Assembly: GCA_963709425.1 (NCBI GenBank)
Contig: CAVPWG010000006.1
Span: forward strand, 137,244-201,243
DNA: 64,000 nt
Source of the DNA: JAICJC01 sp963709425
GTDB taxonomy: Bacteria; Actinomycetota; Thermoleophilia; Gaiellales; JAICJC01
Reading direction: 5' to 3'
In this document: positions 27,752 through 36,942 of the stretch, piece by piece
Layout: every line of letters starts with the position of its first letter
How positions within the stretch are numbered: the stretch's first letter is position 1
Notes under the pieces: model-generated
Told to the model about the DNA's origin: nothing
Databases searched by the model: none
The model's input: only the letters and a program-made list of their open reading frames with translations
Program-made: the position numbers and the translations under genes

Positions 27752-29110
27752 CTACGGACAGCTCGGGTGGCCCGCGCAGAAGGCGGCCCTGACCAGCAGA
27801 TCGTGCAGGTGCTGGACGCGGGGGTCGTTGGTCGTCGTGCTGTCGTGCAGGAGGTTGTGGAGCTCGTACGGGTCGGTCCGCAGGTCATAGTACTCGCGCC
27901 AGACCGTGTGCTCGGGGAAGGTCTGGGACAGCCACTCGATGAACTGGAAGTCGCCGTTTCGGATCGACCGCCACGGCGGCTCCCAGTGCTTGTCGGGGCG
28001 CACGTTGTAGGACTCCTCGTACTGGTACTTCCGCTTCCACGACCCGTCGAGCAGCGAGTAGCCGTCGAGCGGGTAGCGGAGCGCGGCGCCCGGGTCGGCG
28101 GCGGCCAGGATCGTGGGCGCGACGTCGACGTTCGAGACCAGCCGGGTGTCGACCGTCCCGGCCGGGATCCGCCCCGGCGCCGCCATCGCGAACGGGACGC
28201 TCGTCGCCTCGGTGTAGGGGAGGCGCTTCCCCTCCAGGCGGTGCTCGCCGAGCAGCAATCCGTTGTCCGACATGTAGACGACGATCGTGTTGTCGAGGTC
28301 GCCCCTCGCATCGAGCGCCTGCCGGATCTGCTCGACCTCCGAGTCGACCGTCCGCAGCATCCGGATCTGGCCGTCCCAGACCCGCGAGTCGTAGGCGGGG
28401 ACGTTCGCGTGCTCCCGGACGACGTCGTACATCCCGGACAGGTCGGTCTGGCCAACGGCGGGGCTGATCGTCGGCGGCGGCACCGGAGCGTTGGCGACGG
28501 CGGGAAGCGGCGTGTACGGCGAGTGCGGCGCCATCAGCGAGACGGTCATGAACCACGGGCCGTCTCCCGCCTTGGTCTTCAGGAAGTCGAGGGCGCGGCC
28601 GGTCACATAGGTGTCGTCCCAGCCGGCCGGCGTCACCTCCCCGTCGTTCGTGCGGAAGTCCAGGCCGTAGTGCTGCTCGCCCGGCGTGATCGCATACCGG
28701 TCGGTGCAGGGCGGGCTGCGGCCGTAGTTCCACCCGTTCAGGTACTTGCCGAAGAAGGCCGTCGTGTACCCGGCGTCGTGGAGGTAGCACTGGACCGTGC
28801 TCTTCATGTCCGGGTGAAACGAGATCCGGCTCGAGAGGTTGTCGATCACCCCGGTGTTGTGGGCGTAGCGGCCGGTCATGATCGTCATCCGCGAGGGACA
28901 GCACAGCGGATCCGAGATCGAGAAGTTGGGGTAGGTGCGGCCGCCCTGCCACAGCCAGCGCCAGGTGTTCGGCATGGTCTCCCGGCTGACCGTGCCCGCG
29001 GTCTGGTCGTCGGTGATGAAGACGAGGACGTTCGGGCGGCTCGAGCCGCCTCCCAACCCGGGCGAGCATGCCCCGCCCGCGGCAGCGAGCAGGACGATGA
29101 GAAGCACCAT
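27752..29110 (-). CDS. exported sulfatase (Cys-type)
   Basis: About 452-residue alkaline-phosphatase-superfamily sulfatase. The substrate site starts with VLVFITDDQTAG. The formylglycine motif C-x-P-S-R is CCPSRMTIMTG near residue 72, and YMSDNGLLLGEHRLEGKRLP supplies further ligands. The N-terminus is a hydrophobic leader ending in a lipobox-like GGAC, so the protein is probably a lipoprotein or secreted. Start ATG 29110 lacks a basic n-region; the frame stays open to 29194, and the true start is uncertain. It should hydrolyse sulfate esters of sugars or phenols outside the cytoplasm. No formylglycine-generating enzyme gene is in the window. Confidence 0.88.
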   Translation of the reverse strand: MVLLIVLLAAAGGACSPGLGGGSSRPNVLVFITDDQTAGTVSRETMPNTWRWLWQGGRTYPNFSISDPLCCPSRMTIMTGRYAHNTGVIDNLSSRISFHPDMKSTVQCYLHDAGYTTAFFGKYLNGWNYGRSPPCTDRYAITPGEQHYGLDFRTNDGEVTPAGWDDTYVTGRALDFLKTKAGDGPWFMTVSLMAPHSPYTPLPAVANAPVPPPTISPAVGQTDLSGMYDVVREHANVPAYDSRVWDGQIRMLRTVDSEVEQIRQALDARGDLDNTIVVYMSDNGLLLGEHRLEGKRLPYTEATSVPFAMAAPGRIPAGTVDTRLVSNVDVAPTILAAADPGAALRYPLDGYSLLDGSWKRKYQYEESYNVRPDKHWEPPWRSIRNGDFQFIEWLSQTFPEHTVWREYYDLRTDPYELHNLLHDSTTTNDPRVQHLHDLLVRAAFCAGHPSCP

Positions 29111-29378
29111 GCGGAGTTTCGGGGGCGTGAGTGGCTCTCCTAGCCTCGGAGGATCGTCGCGAGCGCGACGAGCACGACCGGGAGAGCGGCCCACGTGACA
29201 GCCGTCAGCCCGATCGCGACGAGGGCGATGGTATCCGCGTCGTCCTCCGGAGGGCGCCCGCAGTGGCCGATCGTCTCATGGAGCGCTCACATCGGCTGAC
29301 TGCCGACGATCGTCGCCCGGCGGCGCCCCAGCCCCGCTCCCTGGAGCACGAAGACGCTGCTCCTCGTCCACGGCTCAG

Positions 29379-29939
29379 CTACACCGCGGCGACCGGCACG
29401 CCGCCCGGCGTGACCCGCCCACGCGGCGGCGAGCACGACTCCGGCAGGTCGTCCGCGAGGCCGAGGAGCAGCCCGAACAGGAGGTCGGGATCGGGCAGCC
29501 GCCTGAGCCCGAACATGAGGTCACGGCGGCCGCCGGTGCTCACGATCAGGCCCCCGTAGTGCAGGATCCAGCCCGGCCGGGCCCGGACGATCTCGAGGTC
29601 GTGGATCGCATCGAGTGGCAGGGCGGCGGTACGGCGGGAGATGCCGCCGTGCACGAGGATGGCCCGGCGGTCGGTGACCACGAGCACCCGCCGCTGCCAC
29701 CGGCCGACCGCGCGGGCCAGCCGCACGAGCGTGCGCGCCGCGATCACGCCGAGGACGCCGACGCCGAGGACGCGCAGGGGCAGCGGCACCCCGGTCGCGG
29801 CGACCCTGACGGCGGTGTACGCGCAGGCGGTGAGCAGGACGCACGCCCGCAGGAACGGGCCCACGAGCACGACCTCGTGCTCTCGGCTCACGAGATGGAC
29901 GTGCTCGTCGCGGTCCAGCAGGCGGTCGATGTGCGGCAT
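29379..29939 (-). CDS. membrane protein with bacterial PH-like domain
   Basis: 186-residue protein. Two membrane helices lie between residues 25 and 70 (VGPFLRACVLLTACAY; VLGVGVLGVIAARTLV). A bPH2-type domain follows (RVLVVTDRRAILVHGGISRRT; LDAIHDLEIVRARPG; GGLIVSTGGRRDLMF). Such proteins sit in the inner membrane with unknown function. Start MPHIDRLLDRDEHV at 29939. It follows the M24 peptidase by 37 bp on the same strand. Confidence 0.8.
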   Translation of the reverse strand: MPHIDRLLDRDEHVHLVSREHEVVLVGPFLRACVLLTACAYTAVRVAATGVPLPLRVLGVGVLGVIAARTLVRLARAVGRWQRRVLVVTDRRAILVHGGISRRTAALPLDAIHDLEIVRARPGWILHYGGLIVSTGGRRDLMFGLRRLPDPDLLFGLLLGLADDLPESCSPPRGRVTPGGVPVAAV

Positions 29940-29976
29940 CGCACTCGCACCGTTCGCGCTTGGCGCCGGGGTTCCT

Positions 29977-31099
29977 CTAGCGCCACATGCGCAGCGGGAG
30001 CCGGTTCAGCACCCGAGCGCCGGCCGCCGTGACGGCGATCATCTGCTCGTGCACGACGCCGGCCGCCCCGGGCAGGAGCACTCCGGGCTCGATGCACAGC
30101 ACCATCCCCTCGCAGAGCTCGCACGCCGGGTCGCGGTCGCCGTACGGCGGCTCGTGCTGGCCGGTGCCGGCGCCGTGCGGCATGAACTCGCCCCACCACG
30201 ACTCGCCAAGGCCCGCGTCGACGACCGCGGAGCGGGCCGCCTCGCGCAGATCGGCGACGACGGCGCCGGGCCGGGCCGCAGCCGTGCCGGCCTCGACGGC
30301 CGCCGCGACGGCCTCCAGCGCCCGCTCGAGCTCCGGAGGCGGCTCGCCGACGGCGACGGTGCGGCACATGTCTCCGTGATAGCCGTGAACGCGCGCGCCG
30401 CAGTCGAGCAGGACGGCGTCGCCGGATCGCATCGGGCGGTCCTCCGGCAGGAACGTCCCGAGCGCCGTCCGCCGGCCGGCCCCGGCGACGGTCGTGAAGC
30501 TGAGCTCGGCGCCGGCCGCGCGGATCGCGTGCTCGGCCGCCGCCGCCATCTCGACCTCGCGTGCGCCGTCGGCGACAACGGCGAGCCCGGCCGCCATCCC
30601 GAGGTCCGAGATGCGGGCGGCCTCGGCCAGGAGCTCGAGCTCGGCGGGGCTCTTGACCATGCGAAGCGCAGTCGTGATCGCGGAGGCGTCTTCCAGGCGG
30701 GGGCCGCTGCGGAGGGCGTCCATCGCAGCAGCCGGGAGGACCCGGCCTCCGGTGAGTCCGACGGCCCTGCACCCGCGCAGTCGGGCGGCGACCGCCGGCC
30801 CAAGGTCGCCGGCGTGGGCAACCTCGTCGCACACCGCCCGCTCCCGGGCCCGGTCGAGGTCGGCCGCCGAGTCGGTGAGCAGCACGACCGGCCCTTCGGC
30901 CGGCACGACCAGCATCGCCTGCTCCTCCTCGATGCAGAACCAGTCGGCCAGGTATCGCAGGTCGCCGGGCGCGTAGTCGACGTGGGCGCCGTAGCAGACG
31001 AGCGCGTCGAGCCCCCGGCCGGCCATCCCGCTCGCGCACCCGCGCGATGCGCTCGCCGAATTCCCCCGAGCGATCGGCGCAGCCGCACTCACGGTGCAA
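29977..31099 (-). CDS. M24-family metallopeptidase (Xaa-Pro dipeptidase-like), one frameshift near 31028
   Basis: About 373 residues. The N-terminal creatinase-type domain is followed by the pita-bread catalytic domain with the metal ligands in LLDCGARVHGYHGDMCRT (two Asp), HGAGTGQHEPPYG (His), LCIEPGV (Glu) and VVHEQMIAV (Glu). The N-terminus reads GEFGERIARVRER in one frame and MAGRGLDALVCYG in the next. Removing one G from a GGG run near 31028 joins them. A TTG at 31099, inside a palindrome shared with the uvrB end, is the only start I can suggest for the corrected frame. Should release N-terminal residues from peptides, perhaps before Pro. Confidence 0.82.
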
Positions 31100-31125
31100 A
31101 GACGGGGTCAGACCCCGTCATTGCA
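31095..31125. repeat. 31-bp near-perfect palindrome at the uvrB 3' end
   Basis: Arms of 15 bp (14 pairing) around one central base; the core is GGGGTCAGACCCC. It contains the uvrB stop codon (31118-31120) and the possible start of the M24 gene. It may act as a transcription terminator or be a REP-like mobile palindrome; no T-run follows. Confidence 0.6.
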
Positions 31126-33123
31126 CGCGCGCGGCGTCGAGGTCTCGGCGCAGCTCCTTGATCTCGTCGCGGAGCTTGGCGGCGTACTCGAACCGGAGCT
31201 CCTCAGCCGCCGCGAACATCTCCTCCTCGAGCTCGACGACCAGCTTCTCGATCTCGCTCGGCGTCATGCCCTCGTCGCCGCCCTTGCCGCGCCGGCGCCG
31301 GCCGGGGACGTGCGGCTGTGTGTCGAGCGAGAGGAACTCGGCGATGTCGGAGACGCCCTTCTTGATCGACTCGGGCGTGATGCCGTGCTCCTCGTTGTAG
31401 GCGATCTGGATGTCGCGCCGCCGGCCCGGTCTCGTCGATCGCCACGCGGATCGCCTCGGTCATCTTGTCGGCGTACATGATCACGCGGCCGTTGACGTTG
31501 CGGGCGGCGCGGCCGATGGTCTGGATGAGCGCCGTCTGGCCGCGGAGGAAGCCCTCCTTGTCGGCGTCGAGGATCGCCACCAGCGAGACCTCGGGCAGGT
31601 CGAGGCCCTCGCGGAGCAGGTTCACGCCGACGAGCACGTCGAAGTCGCCGAGGCGCAGCTCGCGGATCACCTTGATCCGCTCGAGCGTGTCGATCTCGGA
31701 GTGCAGGTAGCGGGTGCGGATCCCCGACTCGAGCAGGTAGTCGGTCAGGTCCTCGGCCATCTTCTTGGTGAGCGTGGTGACGAGCACGCGCTCACCGGCC
31801 TCGGAGCGGGCCTTGATCTCGGCGATCAGGTCGTCGATCTGGTGGCGCGTCGGGCGCACCTCGACCTCGGGGTCGACGAGGCCGGTCGGGCGGATGATCT
31901 GCTCGGCGACGTGGGTGGACTGGCGCAGCTCGAACGCCGCCGGCGTGGCCGACACGAACATCACCTGGTGGGCGCGCTCGAGGAACTCGTCGAACCGGAG
32001 CGGCCGGTTGTCGAGCGCCGACGGCAGCCGGAACCCGTACTCGACGAGCGTCTGCTTGCGCGACCGGTCGCCCTCGTACATGCCGCCGATCTGCGGGACA
32101 GTCTGGTGCGACTCGTCGATGATGATCAGATAGTCGTCGGGGAAGTAGTCGAGCAGCGTGTGCGGCGGCGTGCCCGGCTCGCGCCCGTCGAGGTGGCGCG
32201 AGTAGTTCTCGATGCCGTTGCAGAAGCCCATCTCGCGCAGCATCTCCATGTCGTACTCCGTGCGCGAGCGGAGCCGGTGGGCCTCGAGCATCTTGCCCTC
32301 GACCTCGAGCTCGGGCAGACGCGTGCGCAGCTCGGCGTCGATCGACTTGACGGCCGCCTCGAGCGCGCTTCGCTCCATGGCGTAGTGCGTGGCGGGATAG
32401 ACGGCCAGGTGGTCGAGCCGTGCGTAGACCTCACCGGTCAGCGGGTCGAAGTGCGTGATCGACTCGATCTCGTCGCCGAAGAGGCGAGATCCGATAGGCG
32501 GACTCGGTGTCGGCCGGCTGCACCTCGATCACGTCGCCGCGAACCCGGAACCGGCCGCGGCCCATGACGACGTCGTTTCGCTGGTAGTGGATGTCGACCA
32601 GCTTGGTCAGGATCGACTCGCGCGGGCGCTCGTCGCCGACCGACACGAAGCACACCATGTCGGAGTAGCTCTCGGGCGAGCCGATGCCGTAGATGCACGA
32701 CACCGAGGCGACGATGACGACGTCGCGGCGGGCGAAGAGCGCCGCGGTGGCGGCGTGCCGGAGCCGGTCGATGTCGTCGTTGATCGAGGAGTCCTTCTCG
32801 ATGTACGTGTCGGACGACGGCAGGTACGCCTCGGGCTGGTAGTAGTCGTAGTAGCTCACGAAGTACTCGACGGCGTTCGTCGGGAAGTACTCGCGAAATT
32901 CGTTGCAGAGCTGGGCGGCGAGCGTCTTGTTGTGGGCGATGACCAGGGTCGGCTTCTGGACCTTCTCGATCACGCGCGCCATGGTGTGCGTCTTGCCGGT
33001 GGCCGTGGCCCCGAGCAGCGTCTGGTACTGGTCGCCGCGGGTGATCGTCTCGGCGAGCTCGCCGATCGCGCGCGGCTGGTCGCCGGTCGGCTGATAGGCG
33101 GCGGAGACGTGCAGACCGGGCAT
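31118..33123 (-). CDS. uvrB: excinuclease ABC subunit B, two 1-nt insertions
   Basis: About 667-residue UvrB, the helicase-like damage-verifying subunit. Walker A is LLGATATGKTHTMARVI; YYDYYQPEAYLPSSDTYIEK is the beta-hairpin; DESHQTVPQIGGMYEGDR and TALIQTIGRAARN are helicase motifs. A C-terminal UVR motif (EMFAAAEELRFEYAAKLRDE) binds UvrC. The frame changes at about 32484 and 31426; deleting one base from a short C or G run at each point restores a normal protein. The gene is expected to be functional. ATG 33123 (MPGLHVSAAYQPTGDQPRAI) is the family start. An SOS box lies 16 bp upstream. Confidence 0.95.
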
Positions 33124-33138
33124 GGACTTGAGTCTAGC

Positions 33139-33152
33139 CGAACGTGTGTACG
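33139..33152. promoter_or_regulatory. SOS box upstream of uvrB
   Basis: CGAACGTGTGTACG matches CGAAC-N4-GTTCG at 9 of 10 defined positions and lies 16 bp upstream of uvrB. It is between uvrB and the divergent GNAT gene at 33161, so LexA could affect both. Confidence 0.6.
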
Positions 33153-33160
33153 ATGCCCGC

Positions 33161-33721
33161 GTGAGCCGCCCGATCGTGCTCCCGGACCCGCCGCTCACCG
33201 ACGGCCGGGTCACGCTCCGGGCGTGGGAGGCCCGCGACGTGCCGGCGATCGTGGCCATGTGCGAGGAGCCGGAGGTGATCAGGTTCACGAGCGTGCCGGT
33301 GCCGTACTCCGCCGACGACGCCCAGCTGTGGCTCGACCTGCACCCCGGCCGGCTGGCCGCGGGCGACGGCGCGGCGTTCGCGATCACGGAGGGCGGCGAC
33401 GACCGTCCGGTGGGATCGATCGGCGTGCGCGTGCTGCACGACCAGGGCTCGGCCGAGACCGGCTACCACGTCGTCCGCGAGGCGCGCGGGCGCGGCCTCG
33501 CGACCGCCGCGCTGCGACTGCTCGCGCGCTGGACGTTCGCCGAGCTCGAGGTCGGGCGGCTCCAGCTCACGACCCATCTCGACAACCCGGCCTCGCAGCG
33601 GGTCGCCGAGAAGGCCGGGTTCACCCGCGAGGGCGTGCTGCGGGCCTGGGCCGATCAGCGCGGTGAGCGGGTCGATCTCATGATGTGGTCGCTCCTGCCG
33701 GGCGATCCGACGACCCCGTAG
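33161..33721 (+). CDS. GNAT acetyltransferase, RimJ/RimL-like
   Basis: About 186 residues. It begins VSRPIVLPDPPLTDGRVTLR, typical of RimJ/RimL-type N-acetyltransferases. Acetyl-CoA binding is shown by VREARGRGLATAALRLLARW, and the closing strand by NPASQRVAEKAGFTREGVL. Probably acetylates an N-terminal or small-molecule amine; the substrate is unknown. GTG 33161 was chosen over ATG 33122, which would overlap the uvrB start and both the SOS box. Followed by the SRPBCC gene after 12 bp. Confidence 0.88.
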   Translation: MSRPIVLPDPPLTDGRVTLRAWEARDVPAIVAMCEEPEVIRFTSVPVPYSADDAQLWLDLHPGRLAAGDGAAFAITEGGDDRPVGSIGVRVLHDQGSAETGYHVVREARGRGLATAALRLLARWTFAELEVGRLQLTTHLDNPASQRVAEKAGFTREGVLRAWADQRGERVDLMMWSLLPGDPTTP

Positions 33722-33733
33722 GATGCGGGCTGC

Positions 33734-34171
33734 ATGCCCGTCGTCGAGTCACATGCGGCCGTCGCCGCCCCGCCCGCGGACGTCTTCGCGTTCCTGCACG
33801 ACCCCGCCCAGCGGCCGGTGTGGGACGTCTCCGTCGACCTCTGCAATCTCGAGGGCGAGAGCGGTCGCGGCCGGCAGCCGGCTCCACCTGCGCGGCCGCC
33901 GCAAGGCGCCCTCGTGGGTGGGCGAGTACGTAGCAGGTCGACCGCGCCGCGGCGGTCGGTGCTGCGCCTCGTCGACGGTGTCGGCATGCCGTTCTCGGAC
34001 TACCGGCAGACGATCGAGGTCGCCGGGGACGGCGGCGGGACGACCGTCACGCTCAGGCTCGAATACGCCGTCCGGGGGCCGCTCGTCCTGATCGAGCGGT
34101 TCACGGTGCGCGGGAGGCTCGCCCGCGCCCTGCACGACTCGGCCCGGAAGGTCGAGATGCGGTTCGCGTGA
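33734..34171 (+). CDS. SRPBCC-fold protein (polyketide cyclase/dehydrase-like), internal double shift
   Basis: 145-residue START/SRPBCC-like lipid- or ligand-binding protein. The first part (VVESHAAVAAPPADVFAFLH, DPAQRPVWDVSVD) and the last (FSDYRQTIEVAGDGGGTTVT, LIERFTVRGRLARAL) are in one frame. Between about 33875 and 33935 the sensible sequence (GSRLHLRGRRKAPSWVGEYV) lies in the neighbouring frame, so two opposite one-base errors or mutations cancel out. Ligand unknown. Convergent with the transglycosylase gene, 1 bp apart. Confidence 0.72.
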   Translation: MPVVESHAAVAAPPADVFAFLHDPAQRPVWDVSVDLCNLEGESGRGRQPAPPARPPQGALVGGRVRSRSTAPRRSVLRLVDGVGMPFSDYRQTIEVAGDGGGTTVTLRLEYAVRGPLVLIERFTVRGRLARALHDSARKVEMRFA

Positions 34172-34172
34172 C

Positions 34173-34754
34173 TCAGCCCTGTTCCAGGTCGTCGCCGTAC
34201 GCCTTGCGGTAGAGCGACTCGAGGTGGTGGACGTCGTCCACGTAGTCGCGCGTCGCGGGGAAGCGCACGACGACGCGCTGGCCCGCGGGCGTCTCGCGGA
34301 TCCAGTCGTCGACGTTCGTCTGGCCGGCGTTGTATGCCGCCAGCGCCAGGTCGCCGCCGTTCGGGCGACCGGCGTACTTCTGCCGCAGGTGGGCCAGGTA
34401 CCAGCTCCCGTAGCGGAGGTTCAGGTCGGCGTCGTAGAGGTCGTGGCGCGGGTCGAACTTCGTCCCGCCGGTGTGCGTCGCGATGCCCTTGGCCGTCGAC
34501 GGCAGGAGCTGCATGAGGCCGATGGCGCCGGCGCTCGACTTCGAGTTCGCCTTGAATCGCGACTCTTCGTAGACGACGGCCGCGATCAGCGCCGGGTCGA
34601 GGTGGTACTTGTGGCCGTACCCGACGATGCTGTCGCGGTAGTAGAGCGGGTAGCGCAGACGCACCCACCACGCCGGCTGGGTGTGATCGACCCAGGCGTA
34701 CGCCACGCCGCCGACGACGACCAGCGCGACCAGCGCGACGACCGCCCGCCTCAC
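34173..34754 (-). CDS. lytic transglycosylase (SLT family)
   Basis: 193-residue exported or membrane-anchored muramidase-like enzyme. An N-terminal signal anchor (VVALVALVVVGGVAYAW) is followed by the SLT domain. The catalytic Glu is in VVYEESRFKANSKSSAGAIG, then LMQLLPSTAKG and the conserved LALAAYNAGQTNVDDWI. It cleaves peptidoglycan glycan strands. GTG 34754 overlaps the coaE stop (GTGA), so it is translationally coupled to coaE. Confidence 0.92.
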   Translation of the reverse strand: MRRAVVALVALVVVGGVAYAWVDHTQPAWWVRLRYPLYYRDSIVGYGHKYHLDPALIAAVVYEESRFKANSKSSAGAIGLMQLLPSTAKGIATHTGGTKFDPRHDLYDADLNLRYGSWYLAHLRQKYAGRPNGGDLALAAYNAGQTNVDDWIRETPAGQRVVVRFPATRDYVDDVHHLESLYRKAYGDDLEQG

Positions 34755-35317
34755 CGCCGCAGCATCCGCTCGACGAGGCCGGCGACGAAGGCATCGAGCT
34801 CCTCGAGCGTGCCGGAGTTCTCGTAGACGACGTCCGCCCGGGCGGCCTTCTCGGCCTCGGGGAGCTGGTGCGTCATCCGCTCGGCCGCGCCCGGCCGGCG
34901 GCTTTCGCGCACTCCGGCCGGAGCGGTGATGGCGACGATGGTGTCGTAGCGGTCCTCCACTCCCGCCTCGAACAGCGTCGGCGCCTCGTGGACGAGGAGC
35001 GGCGTGCCCATGCGCTCATGGTGGTCGCGCCAGCGGACGAACTCCTCCGAGACCAGCGGCAGCACGAGCCGCTCGAGCCAGCGCAGCTCGGTCGCATCGG
35101 CGAACACGATCCGTCCGAGCGCGCCCCGGTTCACCTCGCCGTCGGCGGTGAGGATCCGGCGGCCGAACCGGTCGACGACGGCGTCGCGCACCTCGGGTCG
35201 CGAGTAGAGCTCCCGGACCACGTCGTCACTCGAGAGGGTCGCGGCGCCGTGGCGCTCGAAGGCACGAAGCGCCTCGGACTTGCCGGCGCCGATGCCGCCG
35301 GTCAGTCCGACGACGAC
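34751..35317 (-). CDS. coaE: dephospho-CoA kinase, start codon not visible
   Basis: About 188 residues. It catalyses the last step of CoA synthesis, phosphorylating dephospho-CoA. The P-loop GLTGGIGAGKSEALRAF is followed by LSSDDVVRELYSRPEVRDAV and a LID-type region (FVRWRDHHERMGTPLLVHEA; PTLFEAGVEDRYDTIVAIT). No ATG, GTG or TTG precedes the P-loop in frame. Codons just before it are GTC GTC GTC, so either a base error hides the start or a non-standard start is used. The frame runs unbroken into the shifted tail of rpsA, but that is an artefact of the indel near 35555. Stop overlaps the transglycosylase start. Confidence 0.85.
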   Translation of the reverse strand, partial: VVVGLTGGIGAGKSEALRAFERHGAATLSSDDVVRELYSRPEVRDAVVDRFGRRILTADGEVNRGALGRIVFADATELRWLERLVLPLVSEEFVRWRDHHERMGTPLLVHEAPTLFEAGVEDRYDTIVAITAPAGVRESRRPGAAERMTHQLPEAEKAARADVVYENSGTLEELDAFVAGLVERMLRR

Positions 35318-35318
35318 G

Positions 35319-36826
35319 CTACTCGTCGGCGGAGTCGCCCTCGCCCTCCGGGGCGCCGGGCTCGGCCGCCGCCTCGGCTTCGGGCTCAGCTTCGGCCTCT
35401 GGCGCAGCTTCGGCTTCGGGCTCAGCTTCGGCCTCGGCCTCCGGCTCTGCCTCGGCCTCGGGCTCTGCGTCGACCTCGACCTCCGGCTCCGGCTCTGCCT
35501 CGGGCTCGTGCCTCGCCTCGGCCTCGGGCTCCGCCTCGGCCTCGGGCTCCGCGTCGGCTCAGCTTCGGCCGCGGGCTCCGCGTCGGGCTCGGCGGCCGCC
35601 TCGGCTTCGGCTTCGGGCTCCGCCTCAGCCTCCGGCTCGGCAGGCGTGTCGGCGAAGACCTCCTCCGACAGCCCGAGGTCCGGGACCGCGGGCGCGGCAG
35701 CCGGTCCGGGCATGCCCATGTCGATCGCCTTCACCGGATCGTCCGGCTCGACCCGCCGCAGCGAGAGCGAGAGCCGGCGCCGCTCCGGGTCGATCTCGAC
35801 GATCTTCACGTTCACGTCCTGGCCCTGCTGGACGACCTCGCGCGGGTTCTCGACGTGGTGCTCGGCGAGCTCCGAGATGTGGATGAGGCCCTCGACGCCC
35901 GAGACGATCTCGGCGAATGCGCCGAACGTGACGACCTTGGTGATGCGGCCGGCGACGACGTCGCCCTGGCTGCACTCGTCCATGAGCCGCTGCCACGGGT
36001 CGGTCTGCGTCTGCTTCAGTCCGAGCGAGATGCGCTGACGGTCGCGGTCGACGTCGAGCACCTTCACGCGGACGCGCTGGCCGATCTCGAGCACCTCGGA
36101 CGGATGGTTCACGTGGCTCCACGACAGCTCCGAGATGTGGATCAGGCCGTCGATGCCGTCGAGGTCGACGAACGCGCCGAAGTCGACGATGTTCGAGATC
36201 TGGCCCTCGACCTCGACGCCGGGGCTCAGCCGGTCGAGGATCTGCTGGCGGGCCTCCTTGCGCTCCTCCTCGAGCACGGCGCGGCGCGACAGGACGACGT
36301 TGTTGCGGCTGCGGTTGAGCTCGATGACCTTGCACAGAAGCACCTGGTCGCGGTACTCCTCGAGATCCTGGACGCGGCGGATGTCGACGAGCGACGCGGG
36401 CAGGAAGCCGCGTACGCCGAGGTCGATGATGAGCCCGCCCTTCACGACCTCGATGACGTGGCCCTCGACGGGCTCGCCGCTCTCGGCCGCAGCCTCGATC
36501 CGCTTCCACGCCTTCTCGAACCGCGCACGCTTCTTCGACAGGATCAGGCGCCCGTCGGCATCCTCCTTCTGGAGCACGAGCGCGTCGATCTCGTCACCGA
36601 CGGTGACCTCCTCGTCGGGGTTCACCGACCGGCGGATGCTGAGCTCGGCGACCGGGATGACCCCTTCCGACTTGTAGCCGATGTCGACCAGGATCTCGTC
36701 CTTGTCCACGCGGACCACGGTGCCCGTCACCACGTCGCCCTCGCTGAAGTCGGTCAGCGTGCGGTCGTAGTCCGGGACGAGCACCCCGTCCACTTCGATC
36801 ATCCACGTGTCGTCAGTTGAAGCCAT
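35319..36826 (-). CDS. rpsA: 30S ribosomal protein S1, with acidic repeat tail and one frameshift
   Basis: About 500-residue S1. Four S1 domains are visible: DFSEGDVVTGTVVRVDKDE, EPVEGHVIEVVKGGLIIDLG, GVEVEGQISNIVDFGAFVDL and GDVVAGRITKVVTFGAFAEI. A long C-terminal tail of alternating Ala, Glu and Pro follows. Near 35555 one C is missing from a CCC run; adding it restores the acidic repeat (PEAEAEPEAEA pattern) and a TAG at 35319-35321. Without it the frame becomes Arg/Pro/Ser-rich and reads into coaE. S1 binds mRNA on the small ribosomal subunit. A TATACT element and a hairpin lie upstream of ATG 36826. Confidence 0.95.
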
Positions 36827-36867
36827 GTCCGTCAGGGTTGGATCCTCTCACATGAAGTCATGCGGCA

Positions 36868-36897
36868 GCCGGCCTGGTTTGGCCGGCCGGTAGTATA
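36868..36897 (-). promoter_or_regulatory. candidate rpsA -10 element and leader hairpin
   Basis: On the minus strand TATACT lies at 36892-36897 and is followed at 36887-36868 by a 7-bp GC hairpin (GCCGGCC, 6-nt loop). No clear -35 was found. Transcription would start near 36885, placing the hairpin at the 5' end of the rpsA message, 42 bp before the start codon. Confidence 0.3.
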
Positions 36898-36942
36898 CAA
36901 ACGCCGTGCCAGCAAGCCGGTGCAAGCAGGCGGCGCGCCCGG

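Noticed and set aside
31118..33123. uvrB as a true pseudogene
   Set aside because: Two one-base insertions in short G/C runs explain both breaks, all motifs are intact and an SOS box is kept, so sequence error is more likely.
35320..35640. Repeat-rich DNA as a tandem repeat or CRISPR-like array
   Set aside because: The repetition comes from Ala/Glu/Pro codons of the S1 tail; no constant repeat with unique spacers. No CRISPR array seen anywhere in the window.
34751..36826. A single 691-codon frame joining ribosomal protein S1 to dephospho-CoA kinase
   Set aside because: The junction is an Arg/Pro/Ser-rich read of the acidic repeat in the wrong frame; one added C gives a normal S1 end at 35319.
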